Origin: Macquaria australasica
Lineage: Eukaryota; Chordata; Actinopteri; Centrarchiformes; Percichthyidae
Length of the DNA: 64,000 nucleotides
Assembly (NCBI GenBank): GCA_005408345.1
Contig: SEMN01000124.1
Location: 992,001 to 1,056,000, forward strand
Reading direction: 5' to 3'
The notes below the pieces were generated by a model. It did no database searches and was not told the DNA's origin. It saw nothing but the letters and a program-made list of their open reading frames with translations. Positions within the stretch are counted from its first letter, which is position 1; each line of letters starts with the position of its first letter. The translations under genes were made by a program, and so were the position numbers. Positions 55,768 through 64,000 of this stretch are shown here, in pieces.

Positions 55768-56020
55768 TCAAGTCGAATCGAGTCAGATTTATTTGTATAG
55801 CAGCTCACACCACTGGTGCTAAGCTCTCTAAGAAGAAAAGGAAAATACTATTCACGCAAAAACCCTTTAGCACATAAGCGAAAAAATATTGAAAGACGCC
55901 TCAGGAGAGGCAATTCAAAAAGACATCCCTCCTCCTCGGATGGTCGGCTCTACAGTAGGAGCAGTATTTGGGGAAAAAGACAACTGCAAAAAAATAAAAG
56001 AGCAAAATGTGGTAACAGCT
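55768..56020 (+). mobile_element. Degenerate fish dispersed repeat (CAAGTCAAGT...TTTATTTGTATAG type)
   Basis: It begins CAAGTCAAGTCGAATCGAGT and has GATTTATTTGTATAGCAGC, followed by an A-rich body and the words GACGCCTCAGGAGAGGCAA and ACATCCCTCCTCCTCGGATGG. This order matches a common fish repeat (a retroposon 3' region, as I recall it), but with many changes. No open frame of interest. Confidence 0.55.
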
Positions 56021-56029
56021 AGAAATTCA

Positions 56030-57340
56030 AAGCACAAAGGGGTTTATAGTCCAACAATGGGATTATAATAAGTCAAATAAAGTGTGTACCAATAACTAAT
56101 ACCAGCCATTTATGATGAAAGTCAAAGCATTCATTGTGACGTCCACCTGATAGCAAACGTTGATTTAAATTGACAGCGCTCTGTTCTCACTCCGACATTG
56201 TTCTCTTCGCAGCGCAGTATGTAATAATATCACTGTTATATTTACAAGGCTTTGTTCTGAATGCAAATTTTAGCTCTCCAAACAAGCCAGGGGGCGAGTG
56301 AGTTCAAGGAGAGCTTCCTAATTGTGATTAAACTGCTGTGCTTACATAAGCCACAGCTGCAACAAGTGGGACCTATGTCGACAGCGAGTGACACTGAACA
56401 GCACATCTTTTTTAAACAGCTCCTGGGGAAAGCAGTGCACTGAGCCCCCCCAAAAGAAAAAAAAACAACAAAAAAAACACACTCTGATCTGAACAGCAGG
56501 TGGTACATATGCATGCGGGAAGGCTGAAATGCAAACTCACTGCAGGCGTGTACGAACACATAGCACGCAGGCATGCATCGCGACGCAGATGTAGCACACA
56601 CACAATGTTCTTTGAACCTTCCTCGAGAGTTGGTGTATGCGTGTGCAGCGAGTGGATGCTTGTGTGTTTGTGTGTGTATGTTTGTGCGTGACATACTCGG
56701 ATGTGACAGTGTCACAGGAGCACGGTGGTTCCCCAAGCAGGCGGTGTCACTGACTGAGGGCCTCTTTGTCAAGGAGAACACTGGGAAGAATTTATCCATG
56801 TCCAATGAACAGAGAGAGAGGGGGAGACAGAGGGGGAGACGGGGGTGGGGGCTGTAACAGAGAAAGTGTACTGTTGAGATTGAAGAGACCGGTGAGAGCT
56901 AAGATAGGGAGAGAGAAGAGAGAGAGAGGTCAGTAAAGAGACAGGGCTATAGAGTGTTCCTGAGGAAGAGAGACAAAATAGATAGAAGCTGAGTGAGAAG
57001 TAATACAGAGGTGGGGGAGGATGGAGAGAGAGAGAGAGAGAGGAGAGGGTAGAGAGGCTGAAAATGAGAGATCAAAGTGTCTGCAGTCCTGCTGAGGGAG
57101 GACAAGGTGAAAACATATAGGAAGTGGGTGGGAGTAGCAGTGAGACAGAAAGCTAGAGACTGGAGTTACTTGGGTCGGACACAATAACATGAACACCTGA
57201 TGCAATCCACAATATGATAGTCATGTAATAAATGTTGTGAAGCTTTTTTCCCTACAAATTACAAAGAGTGTAGTGTGCACATCACATGATGGGTGCAAGG
57301 CTATTGGAAATCAGCATTGATGAAATGAGGAACAGCTGCA
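56030..57340. other. Non-coding DNA, purine-rich in its second half
   Basis: No gene is supported. 56810-57060 is a strongly GA-rich plus strand. The 187-codon frame on the minus strand at 56242-56805 has no domain, and its composition mirrors CA/GT-rich DNA. Confidence 0.55.
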
Positions 57341-57343
57341 CAC

Positions 57344-57459
57344 TTATTAATTGAAGTAGACAACGTTTCGATCCCAATCGGATTTGCGTTCGACTTTTGT
57401 TTTTCTTGACCTGACGAAGATCCGACTGCAATCGAAACATTGTCCACTTCAATAAATAC
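57344..57459. repeat. Imperfect palindrome with roughly 40-bp arms
   Basis: The left arm 57344-57383 (TTATTAATTGAAGTAGACAA then CGTTTCGATCCCAATCGGAT) is the near reverse complement of the right arm 57420-57459 (ATCCGACTGCAATCGAAACA then TTGTCCACTTCAATAAAT). A 36-bp loop with TTGACCTGACGAAG lies between them. The CGAAACATTGTCCACTTCAA end resembles motifs seen at the ends of some retroelements (for example Penelope-like) in fish, from recall. It is probably a mobile-element end or a hairpin MITE. Confidence 0.65.
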
Positions 57460-57529
57460 ATTTATGGTTTGGAGTAAGTGCGCTCTTTTCAACATTATTC
57501 TACAAATTGTCATGAACTTAAATATGTAC

Positions 57530-57755
57530 TTTCCAAGAACCCAAGGTGACATCTTCAAGCTGCTTGTTTTGTCTGACAGACAGTCCCAAACCCAAAACAT
57601 TTACAAACTTACTGAAACAAATCCTCACATTTCAGTAGCTGGAACCAGCTCTTTCTTTTTTACATTTTTGCTCCATAAATGATTAAATGAAACATTTAAT
57701 GAATGATCAAACTGTTGATTAAATGTCTGCCGGTTGACTAATTGCTTCATCCCTG
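57530..57755 (+). mobile_element. AGAGCTGCAACTAAC-type MITE fragment, copy 4
   Basis: It contains CCAAGAACCCAAGGTGACAT, CTTCAAGCTGCTTGTTTTGT, AGTCCCAAACCCAAAACAT and TCACATTTCAGTAGCTGGAA, then GTTGATTAAATGTCTGCCGG, in the order seen in this family. Both termini are missing or decayed. It starts shortly after the palindrome. Confidence 0.55.
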
Positions 57756-59441
57756 CTCATAAAAAAAAACTTTGTCTGAGCAGCCAAGTATTCCTGTTCA
57801 CAGTGTAGGATTCTGTGCTGCATAATTTATGTCCATTTCCAGTGTTCGGTGCCAATCATATGGTAACAATGCAGGAAGCATAGTGCTCTTTTATGTAGCA
57901 AAGCGGGGCTGCAGGGGTTCACAGTTTCCGTCAACACAACATTTGATGTTTGCTTTTTAAAAAGTGTAACCACAACCTAACCTTAAAGGGTTTTAGTTGC
58001 CTCACATTAACCATGTAGAAGACATGATTTGCTCTGGATGTTAAAAAATGTTGTCACTGGATGTAGCGTGGGGACCAGCGCCTCTTGTTCTGAGAGGTGT
58101 TGATTCAACAAATTTCTATGGCTGCAGTTTGTAATGTTGCTTTATGAGACAGCACTACAGTGGCAGATTCCCCCCCCCCATACTAGAGTGAGAGGAAATC
58201 TTCTCCAAAACAAACATTCAGCACTATAAGCTTCACAAGGGTGTGTTTATTGCACTACTGTTGTATTGACTTGCATTGTTTACTATAGCTGTTCATGTTT
58301 GTTTCTTATTCCACATGGGCAAGCTAATGTAACCTTTTACCCAACATTCTGCACTCAAGTAAACATTTTCAAAAATCGAATTTAAGATATATGTACCAGC
58401 GTCCTGGTAGGTGACACCGCATGAATAAATCATATTTGCTTGAAATGTTGAACCTCACCTTCAAGTTTGTCTCTCTCTCAAAAGCCTGTAACGCTGAGAA
58501 TGGCAATAAGAAGGAAATGTGAAGATAAAAATCCACACACACACAAAAAAAAACCTGGAAATACTGAACCAAAAGGGATAAGAGGAAGAGAGAGACGGTG
58601 GTATAGAGAAGAGGACAAAGGTAAGATAGAAGAGAAAAGAAGAGATGGTGAGATTAGAGAGGTACATGTAAGAGGAGAGGAGAGGGAGAAAGTGTGAATG
58701 GGTGCAAGGGGAAAATGCTGAGTCAATGCGACCAAGAACATGTGCCGCTGCTTTGATATTAGAAGCAGACACAAAGTACTAAACACTTAATCCTACAAAA
58801 AGCCAAAAGGGGTGAGCGAAGGGTCCTTGGTATTTTTCCACTCCCACTGACACTGCTTATACACACACACACACACAAACACCAAACTGACCTCCCAGCT
58901 CATCTATATTGTCTGGGGGTTAACAAATGCTCGGAAATGGCCTGACCGTGCTCATTCAGGGACAGGAGCCCAGCTGTCTGCAGCAGCCCGTCTCTAGTCA
59001 ACAATGACTGTTAATTGTGAGAAGAAAGAGCAAAATAACACCTCTGTCCCGTAATGGCTGGCGGTGCAGTCTTCTTAAATCCACAGCCACTGAAGCCGTT
59101 CCACTTGCAAATTCAATTATGGGAATGATTCATCCTTCCATTATGATAACTGTCAGATTTTCTTGTGTCATACAATAAGGCAGAAGGGGAAAAACAAATG
59201 ATTCGCCAGCCCCCCCACGACACCCTTCTCCTCCCCTTCTCCTCACTACCCCCACCCCCCCTCAAGCAGCTTTTCTCCATGAGTTCTTTTTGTCTTTCTC
59301 CGCATCTCTCTCTTCTTCCACTCCTCCCCTGCTATCACTCATCCTGCTTCCTCTGCCTTAGTCTCCGTTCATCCTCTCCTCAACTGCCTGGGGGTGTGAG
59401 GCGAGATAGCGTTCCCTCGTTTTCTTATTTTCTCCATATCT

Positions 59442-59535
59442 CCCCCCTCCCTCCCTCCCTCCCTCCCTCCATCCCTCCATCCCTCCCTCCCTCCATCCCT
59501 CCCTCCATCCCTCCATCCCTCCCTCCATCCATCCC
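59442..59535. repeat. (CCCT)n/(CCAT)n tandem array
   Basis: About 94 bp of CCCT units interspersed with CCAT. One frame would read as a Pro-Pro-Ser-Leu/Ile repeat, which I take to be an artefact of the array. Confidence 0.95.
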
Positions 59536-59805
59536 ACTCTGGCGATCCTTTTGCTTCTCCCCTCCTTCTCTTCTCCCTCACGCTCTCTCTAGATAATTAA
59601 GATCTCTGATTTTACGGTTTTCTCTTTCATAATAGGCACCGCAGACACTATAAGCAAGCCGCCAAGTCTCCAGCACACACACACACAAACAAAACAGCAA
59701 ACACACACAAATATGCATACGCCTTCATACACACACTAAGATGAATGCTCGCACCAAACAGCTAAATCTCCAACTGGGATGAATGTCCCCTCTCTCACTC
59801 TCCAT

Positions 59806-59868
59806 TCTCTCTCTCTCTCTCTCTCTCCTTTATACTCTCTCCTGCACACACACACACACACACACACA
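59806..59868. repeat. (CT)n and (CA)n microsatellites
   Basis: A CT run at 59806-59827 and a CA run at 59844-59868, separated by 16 bp. Confidence 0.93.
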
Positions 59869-60253
59869 GCGAGGCAGGATATTTATGTATTTTTGCTTTT
59901 GTGTATTTCTCAGTGGTACCAGCATGCAGGGTGACTTACAGCAGGGTGCAGAATGAAAGCAAGCGAGGGGGGCTAGAAGCAGTGTTTTCTGTACAACTCC
60001 GACTAGTCTGGCTCATGCTCAGGCCTCTCGCTGCTCAAGCTCCCTGCAGACTGACACCCAACTGCTACAGGGACTCATGTACTACTACAGCAACAGAGCA
60101 CGTACAGCAGCCAGACACACAGTCCTTGCAGATTAAACACGGCGGTAGTATCTCACCGTTTGCTCTCTCTTTCTCTCTGACTGTATCTGTCTCCCTGACT
60201 CCTTCCACCCTCTACTACCACATTATAGCTACTTGCTTTCTTTCACTCTCCTG

Positions 60254-61807
60254 CAGAGGTGGAAGAAGTGAAATCACTAATGCCACAATGTAAAAATACT
60301 GTGTCACAAAAGTCCTGCATTCAACTTTTACTGAAGTACACAAGCAAAATGGCCCTTTTCAGAGAGTTATATTTTAGTAAGTTTACTTTTAATTGGGTAG
60401 TCTCAGTGAGAAGATCTTTTGATGAAACATTAATAGTCAGGTAACCACTCAACTTGCATACAGGAACAACACATTTAAAGTTAAACAACCAACAATCTTC
60501 TTCTGTGCTGTGATGGTAATCTGACGGCTTTTTAATTTGGTCAGTCAGTGGAGGTGAGCAAATGGAGGAAGTAACATTACCTAAAAAGCTTAGAAAGCAG
60601 GACATACAAGTTTTTATTCAGACAGTAAGTTACTAGCTACCAAAATAGGTAACGTTAGGTTAGGTTAGTAGATAAGGCAATAGCTAACGTTTCAGGTAAC
60701 TGTTACTACTGTACATTGTACACTGTTCTTTATTTATTAAAGTAAATAAAACTAGTAATACAAGCAGAATATTCAGTGTATCAAATTAAAATGATCATCA
60801 AGGTCATCAGTCATTGTTCTTCAGGTAAAATAATGATATGTAGTCACACTACAGGCAGCACTAAGAGACAGGGAGGGAGAGACATGCTGGAAGCAGAGGT
60901 CAGACAGGGACATGCTCTGGAGATACAGATGATCAGGTGAGATAGTGGAATGTGAACTATAATGCAGTTTAGTATAGCACATAGACAGTAAGTGTAAGAA
61001 TCCAGCTCAATAGGTTGCTTAGTAAGGCTTAGTTTCTTAACACAAAAACTATGTTCTAAATGTGCGAATGTTCATATATAAATATCATAGAATTGTGAAA
61101 AATGCTGTTTAAAATTTGTTTTTGACCGCCCCCCCCCCCCAAAAAAAAAATGTCTATACCATCATTACGCCCTTGCATATAGTTATTGGATCATGTACTG
61201 TACAGTAGTTACAAGATTTAAATGAAGTTGCGAAGAGAGAAGAGACGTGAGGTAGTTTGGAAGCTTTAGCAGTAGAGCTTTAGAGATGAATATCATGAGA
61301 AGATTATTCCTTCTTGTCAGTAAATTTGTGATGCAGAGAGCAGTGATGAGTACAAAATGTGTCATTAGTGATAAAGCGTAACACACTGTGATAAACAGGC
61401 ATTAACTGCTGAAGTAATGATAGGGCAGCGCAGCAGTACAGAAAGTCCCCAATATATTTTATTATATATACTGGATTACAGTTATTGATGAATTACTGTA
61501 ACAAGCAGCATTTTAATGTTGCAGCTAGAAGAGATGGAGCTAATTTCACTTAATGTACTGTTGGGAGCTTAATCTACAATAATGCATCATTTTATATGAT
61601 CGTATATTTTGTAGGTTCATTTTATTCCTGCAAAGTGACTAGCAGCTGTCAAATAAATGTAGTGGAATAAAAACTACAAGATTTCCCTCTCAAATGTAGT
61701 GAAAGTATAAATTAACATGAAGTGAAAAATACTCAAGTATACAAGTACCTTAAAATTACACACACAAACACAGCACTTGAGTAAATGTACTTTACTCTCC
61801 ACCACTG
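60254..61807 (+). mobile_element. Complete hAT-type non-autonomous element with 8-bp target-site duplication
   Basis: The left end is CAGAGGTGGAAGAAGTGAAA; the right end on the reverse strand is CAGTGGTGGAGAGTAAAGT, giving imperfect terminal inverted repeats. The flanks are identical 8-mers, CTCTCCTG at 60246-60253 and 61808-61815, the target-site duplication length typical of hAT transposons. Both terminal portions (about 130 and 330 bp) match the MITE family at 17463 and 37581. The middle of about 1.1 kb is not recognised and encodes no transposase, so movement would have needed an enzyme in trans. Confidence 0.8.
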
Positions 61808-62040
61808 CTCTCCTGTCTTTCTATCTCTATCCTGCTCTGCCTTTCTCTTTCTGCAGAAACACTTTCCAATCTCTTCTCTCTGTATTCAATTTTGTTCTTT
61901 TATTCCCCCATCGTCCCCAGCCCATTCCCTCTGCCTATTTTTTTCTCGCATTCTCCTTACTTCTATCACAGCTTTCCATCTCCTTCCTCCCTCCCCCCTG
62001 TTCTTCTCCTTGGAGTTTAGATGCTGTAATCTTCCCTGTC
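61800..62040. repeat. Pyrimidine-rich tract
   Basis: C/T-rich plus strand following the hAT-type element. Open frames in it are low complexity. Confidence 0.6.
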
Positions 62041-62044
62041 TAAT

Positions 62045-62245
62045 GCTGTCAATAGCTCTCAATAACAATGAAATAGCAGCACCGGTTCCATCCCATCATT
62101 GATGAAGGCATAGCCTCAGTTAGGATCTTATTCGTCATCATGGCAATCTTCTTCTTGGTAATAGCCAATCAGATGCCTCCTGTGAGATGCAGCGCTCCCA
62201 TGATAGGTTCCCCATTGTTTTGATTGACTGCACCTGAGGGCCTGC
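62045..62245. promoter_or_regulatory. Candidate conserved non-coding element
   Basis: Repeat-free stretch with Sox-type cores in both orientations (AACAATG near 62062 and CCATTGTTTTG near 62212) and a CCAAT box (AGCCAATCAGATG near 62163). Only the motif content and composition support it. Confidence 0.28.
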
Positions 62246-62249
62246 CACT

Positions 62250-64000
62250 TCAGCTGGGCTCGATCAATACGCCATCACACTCACACAAGGTGAATGCATG
62301 CCCATGCATGTCCTGGAATAAACACACAGGTCTGGACACCTCACACACACTTTGGTGGAGAGTAAATTGAGAAAGAGACCGCCAGTGTGGGGAGCAAACA
62401 GAATACAGTAGTAACAGCTTGCAAAATGGAGTACTGTGCAGCAACAACACTCAGCAGTGTGACAGCAGTGTGATCTCACTGTGTGGTCAGAATAATCAGC
62501 TGTTGCATAACTCTGTTGTACGTGTGCACCATTATACACATGCACACAAATACAACAACAGCATAGAACTTTTTAATTTTTGATGCAATGATCATTTATT
62601 GGAACCTATGTGACATACTGTGTTAGAATGATTTATTGAAAACTGTGTGGGGGAAAAATGACTCCCACTGTGTGCCTGTTATTCTATGTTGTGTTACACA
62701 TACAGATGGCCTCGCGTACGCCCTGCCTCTGTTCACTTTGAGCTTTGGTAAAAATAATGAGAGAAACACAGCCATCTGCACAGTATGGCGCATGCTATTA
62801 GTATTACAAACATGTTCGCGCACATGCTTGCCCACCCTGTGACACGACAAACCTGAGAATGAGAGACATGTAAAACTTGACAGGAAGAAAAATAATTGCA
62901 TAGAGAGTAAAAAAAAAAAAAAACATGAGAAAAAGGTATGTATGGTTGGTTTATGAGACGCAAAGAGGGATTCAAAGCACAGGGTTGCAGATTTTTTTTT
63001 GATGTGCTTTAAACATCAAAGCTAAACAAGTGTTGGAAAGGTGAGCGGGGAAAAAGAAGACAAAAAGAAGATCTCAAAGTGAAAAGGATGTAAAAAAAAA
63101 AAAAAGAATTTGATGGGGGCAGGAGGGATGTTTGTTCAATACAGTGACCGACAATCCACATCATCTGCCTCTTTGATGTACACATAGTGTATGCACAAGC
63201 GCACAATGCCAACTCATTTCCAACTCCTCATGCACTTGTCAGGGTCAAAGGTCAGCCTTCTACCACTCCAGCACCCCCCCCCCTCCCCCTTGTTTACAGC
63301 TGCAAGGGTCAATTGAAGGCCATGAACTGACACTTTCAGCTGTCTGTCAGACCTGTCTAAAGCTCAGACCGGTGAACCAGACGTTTGAAACATTCCCGGG
63401 TCAGCAGCCCCCACCACCATCGTCACCACCATCACCAACACCACCCCTCCCTCAGCCTCCCTGCCTGTCTGTCACACAACACTCCTTCACCCCCCCTCCT
63501 TGTCATGTTGTCAGTCAGAGCAAAGCTTTGTCACTCCTGGAGAGGGCTGCTGAGCACCAGTGGAACTCAGCTGAGCTCTCTTTGTGTGCTTTTTTTTCTG
63601 TGTGGGAGGTTAGGGTTAGGTTATGGAAATCATGTAAGTGGGTTCAGGCGTGTGTGGGTGTATAGTATATGGTTGTGCGTGTATTCAAGGCAGTTGTCTT
63701 TGTACTTGTGAATCTCCCTCTGTGTGTGTTCAGTAAGTGTTTCTAGTCAGTGACTGTGTATCGGTTTGTTTATATGTATGTATGCGTGTGTGTACATACA
63801 GTGTAGATGTGTATGAGTGAATGTGCGGCGACGTGTGTGCCAGTTGTTGTGTGTTGTTGTGTGTGTGTTGTCTTTAAACCCCTGGAGATCGCTTCAAGGC
63901 TGAGTCCTGTCACTTCTAAACGGCAGACTTTCCACAGGAGACATGAATAGAGATGTGTGTACTGTATTTTATTAGACAGACTGTATGCATGGGACTGGGC
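62250..64000. other. Non-coding DNA to the window end
   Basis: Mixed sequence with A- and C-runs (near 62911, 63093 and 63273) and a GT-rich, imperfect stretch from about 63720 to 63870. The short GGTTAGGGTTAGG at 63609 is only two telomere-like units. No gene is supported. Confidence 0.5.
63242..63254 (+). promoter_or_regulatory. DR1-type nuclear receptor motif
   Basis: GGGTCAAAGGTCA consists of two AGGTCA-like half sites (GGGTCA and AGGTCA) in direct orientation separated by one base. This is the layout bound by HNF4, COUP-TF and PPAR/RXR-type receptors. It lies in non-repetitive sequence, and another half site (GGGTCA) lies about 55 bp downstream at 63306. Occupancy is unknown. Confidence 0.4.

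Larger units (their letters stand above)
57760..60253. other. Non-coding DNA with low-complexity tracts
   Basis: It holds a GA-rich stretch at 58560-58690 and a C/T-rich stretch at 59205-59585 including a CCCT/CCAT array, with CT and CA runs near 59806-59868. No gene is supported. Confidence 0.55.

Noticed and set aside
56242..56805. Open frame of 187 codons on the minus strand
   Set aside because: No recognisable domain, odd Cys/His/Ser-rich composition from CA/GT-rich DNA, no splice sites or promoter context.
59165..59596. Frame encoding a Pro-Pro-Ser-Leu/Ile repeat
   Set aside because: It is the direct translation of the CCCT/CCAT tandem array.
63607..63622. Telomere-like TTAGGGTTAGG
   Set aside because: Only about two units; too short to indicate an interstitial telomere.

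Overview
The window looks like nuclear DNA from a ray-finned (teleost) fish. The evidence is the many long CA/GT microsatellites, the purine/pyrimidine-asymmetric tracts, and several dispersed repeat types that I recognise as common in fish genomes: hAT-like MITEs with a GGTGGAAGAAGT-type end, AGAGCTGCAACTAAC-type MITEs, and tRNA-SINE tails. Most open reading frames are chance ORFs in low-complexity or repeat DNA. Assignments of repeat families and conserved elements come from memory and reading by eye; no search was run.

Region 1 (1-10.6 kb) holds the 3' part of one plus-strand gene. Eight coding exons between 787 and 10218 join in a single open frame of 921 codons plus a stop (splice phases 1,0,0,2,1,0,0). 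They encode a protein with about 17 C2H2-type zinc fingers, a basic AT-hook-like linker, and a finger-free tail rich in Val/Thr/Ile. The 5' end lies upstream of the window. A short 3' UTR with an AATAAA signal follows. The introns carry MITE copies.

Region 2 (10.6-18.7 kb) is AT-rich intergenic DNA with microsatellites, a degenerate tandem repeat, and a hAT-like element containing nested insertions.

Region 3 (18.7-24.4 kb) looks like the non-coding 5' end of a second plus-strand gene. It has a GA-rich promoter-like stretch, an exon-like block ending at a GTAAGT donor (19305), possibly a tiny exon at 19685-19738, and a long exon-like block after a strong polypyrimidine acceptor (22307). No coding exon follows in the window, so 24.4-64 kb would be a very long intron or intergenic tract.

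Region 4 (24.4-64 kb) contains no gene I can support. It holds microsatellites, transposon relics and stretches that read like conserved non-coding elements. The main discovery is a pair of diverged, same-strand copies of a roughly 340-bp non-coding element (about 52098-52437 and 54530-54869). Two anchor motifs lie exactly 230 bp apart in both copies, which fits an old local duplication of a regulatory element. Other points of interest are a complete hAT-type element with an 8-bp target-site duplication (60254-61807), nested MITEs, a palindrome with roughly 40-bp arms (57344-57459), a short coding-like island (45203-45370), and a DR1 nuclear-receptor-type motif (63242-63254).
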